From: Methanobacteriaceae archaeon
GTDB taxonomy: Archaea > Methanobacteriota > Methanobacteria > Methanobacteriales > Methanobacteriaceae
Assembly: GCA_013403005.1 (NCBI GenBank)
Contig: JACBOA010000001.1
Span: forward strand, 415,040 to 479,039
DNA: 64,000 bases
Direction: 5' to 3'
The notes beneath the pieces were generated by a model. It ran no database searches and was not told where the DNA came from. It worked only from the letters and a program-made list of their open reading frames with translations. Positions 43,568 through 54,535 of this stretch are shown in pieces (within the stretch, counting starts at the first letter, position 1; each line of letters opens with the position of its first letter). The translations under genes were made by a program, and so were the position numbers.

Positions 43568-45289
43568 TTACAGGTATGCTAATCTATTATTAAGTTCTGC
43601 AATTCCCTTAACAAATCCTTGGATGGGTGGTACCTCGCTAGGGTCGATTTTCACGTCAATTACAGTGGGTTCATCACTTTTAATGGCTTCAACTAGAATT
43701 TCCCCAATTTCTCCCGGGCGTTCGATCCTATAACCATTAGCACCCAGTCCCTCGGCAATTTTAGCACAGTTAATCTCCTTAAAAGTGGTGGAAACTGTTT
43801 TTTCACCCAACTCAAATTTCTGCAGTTCATGAACCAGGCCCAGAAGGGAGTTGTTCTGCACAATCCACACCACGGGTATGTCGTAGTTTACTGCGGTAGC
43901 TATTTCCATACCATTCATCTGGAAACAGCCATCACCAACTATGGCCACCACTGGTTGTTCCGGTGCTGCCAGTTTACCTCCAATGGCTGCTGCAGTTGCA
44001 TAACCCATGGTTAATAGGCCAAAGGGCACATAAAAGTTGGGCTGGTTGAACTGGAGGTAGTGGATGGCCCAGGACACATGACTGCCGGTATCCACAAATA
44101 CAATGGTATCATCATCCAGCACTTCCTGAATTTCCCGCATAAGGGTTTGTGGCTTAACTGGCACTGCCTGGGAATGCATTTTCTCCTCATCAAGAAATAT
44201 TCCTACTTCATCCTTAAACCGAACCACATCCTCCAGGGGACGTTCTTTTTCAGGGTCATGGTTTTGCAATTCTCTTAGAACCCGGAAGGATATTTCATTT
44301 AACACTGCCTGACAGTCCCCAATCAGACCAATATCTGCCACGTAATTCTTACCAATATCAGCAGGGTCAATATTGATATGGATCAAGCACTCAGAGGGTT
44401 TGAGATGTGGATCCCAGGAGGAGGTGGTCACCTGGTTAAGGCTGGATCCCACCACCAGCAGCACATCCACATCACCTGTCAGATATTTTTCTGCTGCTGG
44501 GGAGCCACTGAATCCTAAAACTCCTAATGATAAGGGGTGATTTTCAGGAAAAGCTCCTTTGGCTTTGGGAGTGGTTGCCACAGGAATGTTCAACATTTCT
44601 GCCAGTTCCAAAACTTCCATACATGCATCTGAATTAATGGCACCGCTACCCACTAAAATGGCAGGTTTTTTAGCATTCACCAGTTTTTCTGCAGCATCAA
44701 TCACCAGTCTACGGTCAAAGTAAGATGCATCCACCCGGTACCTGGAGGGTGGTAGAAGATCCTCTTCCAACTCCTCAGCCATGATATCTTTGGGGTATGA
44801 GAGATGCACCGGTCCCATTTTACCACTAAAAGCGGTCCTTATGGCTTCTCTTAGGAGTTCTGGCATTTTATAGCGGGAGATGATCATTTCACTGAATTTG
44901 GTCATGGGATCAAAAAGAGCTACTGAGTCAATTCCTTCCTTGGTTGAATCCTGGAAAGTTCCCTTGCCATAAATACTGGTGGGAACCTGGCCAGTGATTA
45001 CTAATACCGGAACATTGTCCAGGTAGGCATTGGCTACTCCAGTTACCAGGTTAGTGGCACCAGGACCAGATGTACCATAACAGACACCAAGTTTCTTACC
45101 CACACGAGCATAACCATCAGCCATGAAAGCAGCTCCTTCTTCATGTTTGGTTAAAATGGGTTTAATGGAATTTTCCTGGTTTAAAGCATCATAAAAAGGA
45201 ATAAGCGAAGTTCCAGGAACTCCGAAGACATATTCAACTCCTTCACCCTCCAGGTAACGTAATAAAAGCCGTGCAGTGGTTATCTTCAC
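43568..45289 (-). CDS. Acetolactate-synthase-like thiamine-diphosphate enzyme
   Basis: The protein has about 573 residues in the usual three domains. In the first are EYVFGVPGTSLIPFYDAL and the catalytic Glu of LTKHEEGAAFMADGYAR; the last has the ThDP motif VGDGCFQMNGMEIATAV to WIVQNN. It resembles IlvB and related pyruvate-decarboxylating enzymes; the true substrate is not certain. A GTG at 45289 with a G-rich SD upstream is preferred over the TTG at 45310. It lies between the STAS and SpoIIE-like genes on the same strand, an unexpected place for a metabolic enzyme. Confidence 0.85.
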   Translation of the reverse strand: MKITTARLLLRYLEGEGVEYVFGVPGTSLIPFYDALNQENSIKPILTKHEEGAAFMADGYARVGKKLGVCYGTSGPGATNLVTGVANAYLDNVPVLVITGQVPTSIYGKGTFQDSTKEGIDSVALFDPMTKFSEMIISRYKMPELLREAIRTAFSGKMGPVHLSYPKDIMAEELEEDLLPPSRYRVDASYFDRRLVIDAAEKLVNAKKPAILVGSGAINSDACMEVLELAEMLNIPVATTPKAKGAFPENHPLSLGVLGFSGSPAAEKYLTGDVDVLLVVGSSLNQVTTSSWDPHLKPSECLIHINIDPADIGKNYVADIGLIGDCQAVLNEISFRVLRELQNHDPEKERPLEDVVRFKDEVGIFLDEEKMHSQAVPVKPQTLMREIQEVLDDDTIVFVDTGSHVSWAIHYLQFNQPNFYVPFGLLTMGYATAAAIGGKLAAPEQPVVAIVGDGCFQMNGMEIATAVNYDIPVVWIVQNNSLLGLVHELQKFELGEKTVSTTFKEINCAKIAEGLGANGYRIERPGEIGEILVEAIKSDEPTVIDVKIDPSEVPPIQGFVKGIAELNNRLAYL

Positions 45290-45488
45290 CCTAAAATCCC
45301 CCGTATCCAATTTTTATAGCAAAACTTTTTTAATGTCCCAAGACATTTTTTTTGCTTGATTTCTCCTTCTGGTGATGTAGATTTTTCTATTTTTTAAATA
45401 TTTTTTATTTTTTTTCTCATTTTTTTATTGAAATTTTCCCATTTTCATCGAAATCATCTATTAAAGTTTAAAAGATCAATTGGGGTTT

Positions 45489-45827
45489 TTAGGACTGGAA
45501 ACTGGCTACAGCTTCATCTTCTGAATCGTAGATATCAAAGATTTGGGTGAAACCGGCGATTTCAAAGACTTCCAGGACGTAGGGTTGTAAAGAGGACAAT
45601 TTCAGGTTTCCTTCTAGTTTTTTAACCTTTTTCAGGGATGAAAGCATCACTCTTAATCCAGAGCTGCTGATATATTCCACACCGGAAAGATCAGCCACCA
45701 GTTTCACCTTACCTGATTCAATCAATTCATCAAACTTTTCCTCAGCAAGGTTTGAGTTGTATGCATCCAACCGGCCATTAAAAAAGACGATTTCTACATC
45801 ATTCACATTTTTTACTGTTATTTCCAT
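45489..45827 (-). CDS. STAS-domain anti-sigma-factor-antagonist-like protein
   Basis: The protein of 112 residues is one STAS domain (MEITVKNVNDVEIVFFNGRL; LVADLSGVEYISSSGLRVML). The Ser triplet at 54-56 is the place where SpoIIAA/RsbV proteins are phosphorylated by their kinase. With a SpoIIE-like phosphatase and two HATPase proteins nearby, it should act as the switch that binds or releases the kinase. It has its own upstream gap of about 130 bases. Confidence 0.9.
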   Translation of the reverse strand: MEITVKNVNDVEIVFFNGRLDAYNSNLAEEKFDELIESGKVKLVADLSGVEYISSSGLRVMLSSLKKVKKLEGNLKLSSLQPYVLEVFEIAGFTQIFDIYDSEDEAVASFQS

Positions 45828-45958
45828 TTACACACCATCCCTTTTGAATAAACATATTTAATTCGCATTTTAGATTAACCCACCTTAAGACATTGATTAG
45901 GACCAGAATTCTATTTGCAAAGCATCTTAACTTGATTTAAATATTTATTAAATGTTTT

Positions 45959-47467
45959 TTATCCGGTTTGTTCTGAACTGAGTTCCCACTCTTTAACCAC
46001 GTAACTAAACACTTCTTTAGCAAAATCGGAATATACGTCCACTGTTTCCGGGTCGAATTGTACATTGTTCAGGTATTGGAGGCGCAGGGAATCTCCGTCC
46101 AAGTATTCTGGCATCAGTCCGCAGAAGAAAAATCCCATGTTTTCAATTTCAGGACACAGAACTGCGGTGGCGGGATTCTTGAGGGGCAGATCAATCACTA
46201 TTAATTCCACCTTTTTTTGTTTGAGATCCTGAACATGGAGTTTTACCTCCTCAATGAAATCTGTTCCATATTGATTAACCCTTAAAAAAGCACTGGCCAT
46301 TTCTGGCAAAACATGGGAGTGTATATGGGAATGTTCTTTTAGAGTTATTTTATCAGGATTGGCTTTTTTAAAAACTCGTTTTAATTCAGCATGATGGTAT
46401 ATTTTTTCCAGGATTTTATGGTGTTTTTTGGGTAAAAAGACTGTTTGTTCCTTATCAGGTACCACGGGCACGTAGAAGAGAGCCACAGTTCTGCGAACTT
46501 CCCCTTCTTCTGTTTGCATCTTCTTAAAAATGGCAGTGGGAGGGGAATGAGCCAGTACAAATCCGGTTTCCTTGGCACCCATTTTAACATTGGACTTTTG
46601 TGAGGCTACATGGACAGTTACCGACCTACTGTAAAGGCCTAATATTCCTCTGGATGCTACTTCTTCCATCATCATCTTTTTCATCCTGGGGAACAGTCCT
46701 CGGCCACGATAACGGGGATCCACTGCAGCCAGGGCAGATTCTCCCACACGGTCTTCAGGAGTTTCCAGGAACACCCCCAAGTGTCCCACAATTTCTTGCT
46801 GTTCATTTACAGCAACGCAGGATGTTACCAGTCCAGATTTTATTAACGAAGCGAATTTTTCAGGATAATATATGTCTTCATGGGGGTAGGTGTAGCCATA
46901 AACCCGGTAAATCAACCTGGCCAGGGAAACAGTTTCATCAGGGCGCATTAAACGTAACTCCACATTTTCTGATGGGGGTGCCAGGTCTGATTCACCTGTA
47001 GGGGTGGTTTTTGATGCTTCAAAATCATCTACATGTTCGAAGGAGTAGTTTTTAACCAGTTCCACCACTTTACCTTTTTTCCCCAGATATTTGCTTTTAA
47101 TTTCATCGGTGTAAGCTTGCATAAGTTTTACACCTAAGTCTGAACTATTTCTCTCCTCTAAACGTTTAAGGTTGAAAGGCATGCCCTGGTCTCTAATGGT
47201 GATTCTAAAACATGTTGGTTCGCGGTGAATTTTCACCTTGTAGTAGCCTTTTTCCCCAGGCTCATAGGCGTGTTCAATAACATTGTGACAGGCCTCCTCG
47301 GTGGCAAGTTCTAAATCTCTCACTGCAGCTTCATCTAAACCGTACCTGCAGGCAATATCTCTAACAGCACGCAATACAATGGGTAACAAGTCCAACTCAG
47401 CTTTGACTTTTAGGGAAGCAATGGTCTCTTTACTATTTGATGCTTGGTCAGGAGATTTAGGAGTCAT
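45959..47467 (-). CDS. Fusion of RsbW-like HATPase and GNAT acetyltransferase
   Basis: The 502-residue protein begins with an RsbW-like HATPase (about residues 20-145; LATEEACHNVIEHAYEPGEK, IRDQGMPFNLKRLE, DLGVKLMQAYTDEIKS). It then has a GNAT acetyltransferase domain (about 170-330; GHLGVFLE, AAVDPRYRGRGLFPRMKKMM) and a C-terminal region of about 170 residues that I do not recognise. The fusion suggests that acetylation is an output of, or input to, the partner switch. The start ATG overlaps the stop of a 64-residue gene by ATGA. Confidence 0.85.
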   Translation of the reverse strand: MTPKSPDQASNSKETIASLKVKAELDLLPIVLRAVRDIACRYGLDEAAVRDLELATEEACHNVIEHAYEPGEKGYYKVKIHREPTCFRITIRDQGMPFNLKRLEERNSSDLGVKLMQAYTDEIKSKYLGKKGKVVELVKNYSFEHVDDFEASKTTPTGESDLAPPSENVELRLMRPDETVSLARLIYRVYGYTYPHEDIYYPEKFASLIKSGLVTSCVAVNEQQEIVGHLGVFLETPEDRVGESALAAVDPRYRGRGLFPRMKKMMMEEVASRGILGLYSRSVTVHVASQKSNVKMGAKETGFVLAHSPPTAIFKKMQTEEGEVRRTVALFYVPVVPDKEQTVFLPKKHHKILEKIYHHAELKRVFKKANPDKITLKEHSHIHSHVLPEMASAFLRVNQYGTDFIEEVKLHVQDLKQKKVELIVIDLPLKNPATAVLCPEIENMGFFFCGLMPEYLDGDSLRLQYLNNVQFDPETVDVYSDFAKEVFSYVVKEWELSSEQTG

Positions 47468-47658
47468 AAATTTCTCACACCCCTGACAATTCTCATGGTT
47501 TGTTTAGGGAGGTTAAAGTTTGAATCTGTAAATAAAAATAGGGGATTTTCAAATAGGATTTGAGGAGTCCCATCAGGAACAGATGTGAAAATAATATTAA
47601 AATAACTACTAATTTCGCTCCCTATGGATATGTTGTCCCTGTAAAAAGGCAGTTCCAA
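47464..47658 (-). CDS. Small protein translated with the HATPase-GNAT fusion
   Basis: The gene has 64 codons with a TTG start, a strong SD (GGAGGGG about seven bases upstream), and a stop that overlaps the next start by four bases (ATGA). This arrangement makes it a likely real gene even though I recognise no family. The sequence (MELPFYRDNISIGSEISSYF at the start) is soluble and without motif. It may be a small regulator or specificity subunit of the downstream fusion protein. Confidence 0.6.
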   Translation of the reverse strand: MELPFYRDNISIGSEISSYFNIIFTSVPDGTPQILFENPLFLFTDSNFNLPKQTMRIVRGVRNL

Positions 47659-47894
47659 AACAACCCCTCCTAATATTAATTTAGGGCTTAATTTAATTAT
47701 ATAATTTTTGGAAAATATGCTGGATTAGGGAGTTATTATTAGTTATTTTGGGGGGTGGGGAAAAGAAAGAAATTTCTAAATTGAATATTTCCTTCCAAGA
47801 ATCTATGCCCATACCGGAATTAGTTTCAAACCAATAATTTATGCGATGAAGAAATATACATCTTTTTTTAAAAAATCTGCCCATACTTTTATTA

Positions 47895-48269
47895 TCATTC
47901 TTCATCAGGGGAAGTTTCTTGGCTTTTTGGTTTTCCTTTGGCTAGTATTCCAATTAAACCACCGATAAGTCCTAAAACTGCGCTTGTAATGAAACTTATC
48001 AATGCATTTAGAATAATCTCTGGCGAACTTCCTGGAAGGAATATAATCGCTGCCAGTAGTGAACCCATTCCTCCGGCAATTCCTCCGTTTAAACTACCTT
48101 CTTTATAATCACCCCCAGCCCAGTACGCAGCTATTAAACCACCAATAATAGGTGCAAATAGGCTAATAAAGGTTGAAACTGCAGTGTCCATTGCCAGAAA
48201 CAAGACCCCCACTATTTCCAGCACCACTGTCACCACAAAACCAATTCCCACTGCTGTCCAGTTTACCAT
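47895..48269 (-). CDS. DUF5518-like small membrane protein
   Basis: The protein of about 124 residues has four hydrophobic helices rich in Gly, with a conserved middle APIIGGLIAAYWAGGDYKEG and a charged C-terminus (KGKPKSQETSPDEE). This matches archaeal DUF5518 proteins. AGGAGG upstream supports the ATG at 48269. It is a paralogue of the next upstream gene (48364-48681), 95 bases away. Function unknown. Confidence 0.75.
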   Translation of the reverse strand: MVNWTAVGIGFVVTVVLEIVGVLFLAMDTAVSTFISLFAPIIGGLIAAYWAGGDYKEGSLNGGIAGGMGSLLAAIIFLPGSSPEIILNALISFITSAVLGLIGGLIGILAKGKPKSQETSPDEE

Positions 48270-48363
48270 ACACACCCTCCTGTTATTTTATCCAATGCTT
48301 CAAATTCACGCTTTCTAATTGATTTCAGTTAATACATTTTTGAAAGAGAACTTTAATTAATAT

Positions 48364-48681
48364 TCAGGCACTGCCTTTAATCAGTACACCCACTATTCCT
48401 CCCATGATTCCAAGTATAAGGCCAGATATGAATCCTATGACCAAACCACCGATAATTGCGGTGAAAGCTCCTAATAAAAATGTGCCCAGAATGGCACCTC
48501 CAGCACAACCTGCAATTCCACCACTCACTGCACCATCTTTGTAGTCACCACCAGCCAGGTAAGCTGCGATGAAACCTCCAATAACTGGGGCTAAAATGCC
48601 TAAAAATGGTATGAATATGCCCACCACTCCAATAACAATGGTCACTACTATCCCTATGATTACTGGTGTCCAATCAGTCAA
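48364..48681 (-). CDS. DUF5518-like small membrane protein
   Basis: The protein has 105 residues, nearly all in four Gly-rich helices. The segment APVIGGFIAAYLAGGDYKDG is nearly the same as in the neighbouring paralogue, so the two genes arose by tandem duplication. It lacks the charged tail of its neighbour. No catalytic residue is visible. An SD lies within the AAGGGGTGAAAT stretch upstream. Confidence 0.75.
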   Translation of the reverse strand: MTDWTPVIIGIVVTIVIGVVGIFIPFLGILAPVIGGFIAAYLAGGDYKDGAVSGGIAGCAGGAILGTFLLGAFTAIIGGLVIGFISGLILGIMGGIVGVLIKGSA

Positions 48682-48886
48682 TACTATTTCACCCCTTCAA
48701 CTGAGCCTTATTTAATCTATAATTCATTAATTTACAATTAATCATCATTTTCATTAATTCTTCATCCACATCATCCATTTTTCCTTCTATTACCATCATC
48801 TTTTACTAATTTTTAATGAAATTTTTCATGAAATCATTTAATTTGGGGAAATTTTTTACATGAATTTTTTCACGTTAAGCTCTATT

Positions 48887-49744
48887 TTATTTCAAGGCAC
48901 CTGCCACCAATCTGGCCACTGAAATACGGCTCACTTCAGATTTTAAAGTGTCTGTACCCACCACATCATCAGCTTTAGCTGAGAATATCTTTAATAAAGC
49001 ATCTTCAACCAGAACTGGATGCACACAAGTCACCACAATCTTTCTGGCCTGGTGTTCTCGTAGTATGCTGCAGGCATTAACTATGGTCCCCCCAGTGCTG
49101 ATGATATCATCAATGATCACAGCATCCCGACCCTCCACATCCAGGTTTTTGGGTTTTGTTTCCACCTTTTCGGGGGATATGCGTACTTTTTCCAGATAAT
49201 CAGACTCACAATTCAATATACCAGCTATCTCTTCAGCGAAACCAAGAGCACCTTTGTCTGGAGCCACAATTACAGGATCATCCACCTTTTCTTTGATGTA
49301 TTGGGCTATGGTGGGCATGGCAGAAAGGTTGTATGCTGGGACATTGAAAAGATCGCAAATGCTCTTCTCATGTAGATTTATACTGTATATTTCACTGGCA
49401 CCTGCACATTGGAGCAGGTGGCATACCACCTCAGCGGATACAGCCTCTCCCTGGTTGAAACTTTTCTCCTGCCTACCATAACCGAAATAAGGTATCACCG
49501 TACGTATGTCTTTGACACCCATACTCTGGAGAGTTCTTAAGATCAAAAACAGCTCCATGAGATTTTCATCCTGGGGATAGCCAGTGGACTGCACCACCAC
49601 CACCCCATCCTCAACCTCACCCTTGATTCTAATGTAACGTTCTCCATCTGGGAATTTCCTACTTTCAAGGGGACAAAGCACATCACCTATTTCATGAGCA
49701 ATATTTGCAGCCAGTTTCTGGGAAGAAGATCCTCCGATTATCAT
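48887..49744 (-). CDS. prs: Ribose-phosphate pyrophosphokinase
   Basis: It makes PRPP from ribose 5-phosphate and ATP for nucleotide, histidine and methanopterin synthesis. The 285 residues show GGSSSQKLAANIAHEIGD, the ATP region PYFGYGRQEKSF, and the PRPP-binding loop AVIIDDIISTGGTIVNAC. The archaeal form is slightly short, as here. GGTGAT before the ATG at 49744 favours it over the ATG at 49756. It faces hypA across a promoter gap. Confidence 0.95.
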   Translation of the reverse strand: MIIGGSSSQKLAANIAHEIGDVLCPLESRKFPDGERYIRIKGEVEDGVVVVQSTGYPQDENLMELFLILRTLQSMGVKDIRTVIPYFGYGRQEKSFNQGEAVSAEVVCHLLQCAGASEIYSINLHEKSICDLFNVPAYNLSAMPTIAQYIKEKVDDPVIVAPDKGALGFAEEIAGILNCESDYLEKVRISPEKVETKPKNLDVEGRDAVIIDDIISTGGTIVNACSILREHQARKIVVTCVHPVLVEDALLKIFSAKADDVVGTDTLKSEVSRISVARLVAGALK

Positions 49745-49840
49745 TAAAATCACCATAAATTGATTAAATTATTACTAATGAGTATAAGTGGCTTGTTTCA
49801 ACTTCCAAGTCAATAGATGCTTGGGGAAGATGCTGCCAGT

Positions 49841-49904
<64 letters not shown>

Positions 49905-49928
49905 TACAGGCTCAAGAGAGGTAGCTTT

Positions 49929-50309
49929 ATGCATGAATTATCCATGGCTCAGGCCATAGTTGACACAGTACTGGATGCTGCAGAGAAAAATAACGCCACC
50001 GAGGTAGTGGAAGTCACTATTGAAGTGGGAATGTTAACCATGCTGAATCCAGAACAGTTAAAATTTTTATTAGATGTCATAACCGAGGACACACTCCTTG
50101 AAAACTCAAAAATCATCATAGAAGACGTACCTGTGGAGATAGAATGTCGAAATTGTGAATTTGAAGGATTAGCCAATACAGATGGGTCCGACCATTACTT
50201 GGCTATAGTTCTATGCCCTGAGTGTGGAGAGAGGAATGTGGAAATAATCAAGGGAAGAGAATGTAATGTGAAAAATATTAAAATCGAAAAGAGTGATGAG
50301 GATGCATAA
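49929..50309 (+). CDS. hypA: Hydrogenase nickel-insertion protein HypA
   Basis: It delivers nickel to [NiFe]-hydrogenases together with HypB. The N-terminal MHELSMAQAIVDTV carries the nickel ligand His2. The zinc site is formed by ECRNCEF and, after an archaeal insert, LCPECGER. The total of 126 residues is normal for archaeal HypA. An SD GAGAGGTAG lies before the ATG. The gene overlaps hypB. Confidence 0.97.
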   Translation: MHELSMAQAIVDTVLDAAEKNNATEVVEVTIEVGMLTMLNPEQLKFLLDVITEDTLLENSKIIIEDVPVEIECRNCEFEGLANTDGSDHYLAIVLCPECGERNVEIIKGRECNVKNIKIEKSDEDA

Positions 50310-50958
50310 GATTGCGGAAGTTGAAGTTCAACATGATATAATGGTGGCCAACCGTAAACTGGCTAAAAAAAATCAGAGAAAACTCGATAAAGAGAGTGTT
50401 TTTGCAGTGGATGTGGTGGGAGCTATAGGATCTGGAAAAACATCACTAATAGAGGCATTAATTGATGCCATGGATTACAGGATCGGTGTTATTGCTGGAG
50501 ATGTTATTAGTAAATACGATGCCGGCCGATTCCAACAGCACCAGGTTCCAGTAGTGGGATTAAATACTGGGAAAGAGTGTCATCTGGATGCTCATCTGGT
50601 CGAACACGCCATCCATGACTTACCTCTTGCTGAGATGGATATTCTTTTCATTGAAAATGTGGGGAACCTCATATGTCCCGTGGATTTTGATCTGGGCAGT
50701 CACATGCGCATGGTGGTTATCAGTGTAACTGAAGGTGATGACACCGTGGAAAAACACCCCCTGATCTTCCAGGATGCAGATCTGGTGGTTATAAACAAGG
50801 TGGATCTGGCTGATGCTGTGGGGGTTGATTCTGATAAAATGGTTAAAGACGTGGGGGAGATTAACCCTGAAGTTCAGGTCATAAAAACCAGCCTCAAAAC
50901 TGGAACTGGATTTGAGGAAGTTGTAAAGGCAATTGATAAATTTTTAAAGGATTATTAA
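50296..50958 (+). CDS. hypB: Hydrogenase nickel-insertion GTPase HypB
   Basis: It is a GTPase of about 220 residues working with HypA. Walker A is VGAIGSGKTSLIEALI. The metal site includes GKECHLDAHLVEHA. The G motifs ENVGNLICP and VINKVDLAD are clear. The start lies inside the hypA end; ATG 50296 or ATG 50302 both fit, with AAGAGTG upstream of the first. No N-terminal His-rich nickel-storage tail is present. Confidence 0.95.
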   Translation: MRMHKIAEVEVQHDIMVANRKLAKKNQRKLDKESVFAVDVVGAIGSGKTSLIEALIDAMDYRIGVIAGDVISKYDAGRFQQHQVPVVGLNTGKECHLDAHLVEHAIHDLPLAEMDILFIENVGNLICPVDFDLGSHMRMVVISVTEGDDTVEKHPLIFQDADLVVINKVDLADAVGVDSDKMVKDVGEINPEVQVIKTSLKTGTGFEEVVKAIDKFLKDY

Positions 50959-51095
50959 ATATTCAATCCTTCTTATCCATATCCATAATCCTTAAAATCA
51001 ATTAAATTCAATCAATGGACTGGGAGATTTTTAAAGATTATTCGTAGTTCAAATTCTAAATAAAGTGTTTATGTGATTGAAAAAGTGGTGATGAG

Positions 51096-52121
51096 TTGAA
51101 GATTTGGATCGATATTGTTAATGCACCACACGTGCGGTTTTTCCACAGTATTATTCGCTACCTGGAGGATCAGGGTGAAGAGGTTTTCATAACTGCACGC
51201 AGGTTTGGGGATGTGCACCGGCTCCTGGATTTATTTGAAATAGATTACAATCTAGTGGGATGGCACGGAGTTACCCTGGAAGAAAAACTTATCCGCAGCA
51301 CACAGCGAGCTTACGAGCTTTCTCAAATAATAAGTAGAGAAAAACCTGACGTGGCTGTATCCAAGCATTCCATTGAACTTCCCAGGATTTCTTACGGTCT
51401 TAAGATTCCCAGTGTATATGTACTGGACAATGAACATGCCATCGCTGCAAATAAACTCACATTACCCCTATGTGATAGGATCATACTCCCCCAAGTGATT
51501 GAGCCTGAAAAGGTGATTAGGTGTGGTGCTGATCCGGACCATCTGCTTCCCTATAATGGCACCTCTGAAATAACCCATCTGGTTGATTTTGAGTATAATC
51601 CTAACATTTTTCAGGATCTCAAATTAGATCTGGACAAGGAAAAGACCATACTCATGCGACCGGAACCCGCACTTGCTTCTTATTTAGATGCTGACTGCCG
51701 TAAAACAGTACTATCTCCCATAGTGGAGGCCTTGGAGGATCAGGCTAATATCTTAGTGATCCCCCGCTTCCGGGAACAACAGGATATATTTGAGGATGAT
51801 GACCAGATAACACTCATAAAACCTCCTGTGGATACTTTCAGCCTTATGAAAGCATGTGACCTGGTAATAGGGGCTGGTGGAACCATGAACCGGGAAGCCG
51901 CCCTTCTGGGAACCCCAGTGATATCATGTTATCCCGGCACCTTACTCTCAGTTGATGCTTATTACATTGAAAAAGGATTAATGAAACGTTCCATCAACTC
52001 TGAGGAGATAATCCAGATGGCTCGAGAACTTCTTAAAGACAACTATCAGCCTAAGAAACTTTCAACTGATAATCTGTTTGAAATAATCATAGAAAACATC
52101 TACCAAGCAGCTAATGGATAA
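51096..52121 (+). CDS. DUF354 (glycosyltransferase-like) protein
   Basis: The protein of 341 residues has a GT-B-like two-domain fold. It starts MKIWIDIVNAPHVRFFHSII, with the DUF354 signature, and later has ILVIPRFREQQDIFEDD and the donor-site type loop DLVIGAGGTMNREAALLGTP. This resembles UDP-sugar-using enzymes such as WecB or MurG without proof of activity. The start is a TTG with GGTGATGA upstream. It is common in methanogens. Not in an obvious operon. Confidence 0.8.
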   Translation: MKIWIDIVNAPHVRFFHSIIRYLEDQGEEVFITARRFGDVHRLLDLFEIDYNLVGWHGVTLEEKLIRSTQRAYELSQIISREKPDVAVSKHSIELPRISYGLKIPSVYVLDNEHAIAANKLTLPLCDRIILPQVIEPEKVIRCGADPDHLLPYNGTSEITHLVDFEYNPNIFQDLKLDLDKEKTILMRPEPALASYLDADCRKTVLSPIVEALEDQANILVIPRFREQQDIFEDDDQITLIKPPVDTFSLMKACDLVIGAGGTMNREAALLGTPVISCYPGTLLSVDAYYIEKGLMKRSINSEEIIQMARELLKDNYQPKKLSTDNLFEIIIENIYQAANG

Positions 52122-52503
<382 letters not shown>

Positions 52504-52572
52504 CTTATAGCACTTATCTTTTCGGGTATTTAAACTTAATGCTGGATTAGTTATGTAGGTGGGAATGTTCAT

Positions 52573-53058
52573 ATGTCTTTCAAAATACGCCAGGTAAAAG
52601 AGGAAGAATTCATAGAACTGGCTTCACTTTCACTCAAATGCCCTCCAATGGTCACAGAACGCAATTCAATCTATCATATTTTCACTAAATTCTTCAACAA
52701 TACCTCTTTAGTGGCTGAGGAAGAATCAGGAAACATAATAGCTTTCCTTCTTGGTTTTATATCTCAGGTAAATCCTGGAGAAGCTTATATCCATCTTTTG
52801 TGTGTGGATCCAAGATTTAGAAGAAATAAAATTGCCAGCATGTTAATTGAAAAGTTCACGGATCTAGTCTCCATCAGGGGATGCCGGAAAATGTTTCTCA
52901 TCACAGGTCCTGAAAATAGAACAGCCCAAAAACTTTACAAAAAAATGGGATTTGAAGCAGTTAAAAATGATAAAACCATGGAAATTAAGGGAATATCTGT
53001 GGTGAAGGATTATAACGGTCCGGGTGATCATAAAGTGCTCTTTTATCGTGATATATGA
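52573..53058 (+). CDS. GNAT-family N-acetyltransferase
   Basis: The 161-residue enzyme has the GNAT core: IIAFLLGFISQ, then the acetyl-CoA region HLLCVDPRFRRNKIASMLIE and the late TGPENRTAQKLYKKMGFEAV. This pattern occurs in acetyltransferases for protein N-termini, lysines or small amines; the target is unknown. The GGTGGG SD is spaced a little widely from the ATG. It starts across from tRNA-Ala. Confidence 0.85.
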   Translation: MSFKIRQVKEEEFIELASLSLKCPPMVTERNSIYHIFTKFFNNTSLVAEEESGNIIAFLLGFISQVNPGEAYIHLLCVDPRFRRNKIASMLIEKFTDLVSIRGCRKMFLITGPENRTAQKLYKKMGFEAVKNDKTMEIKGISVVKDYNGPGDHKVLFYRDI

Positions 53059-54495
<1,437 letters not shown>

Positions 54496-54535
54496 GGATT
54501 AAAAGGGGATTTAACTAAATAAAGGGGTAATATTT

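Noticed and set aside
47693..47905. Minus-strand frame of 70 codons after the DUF5518 gene
   Set aside because: It has no SD, overlaps the end of the DUF5518 gene, and covers a homopolymer-rich gap; the composition does not look like a protein of this genome.
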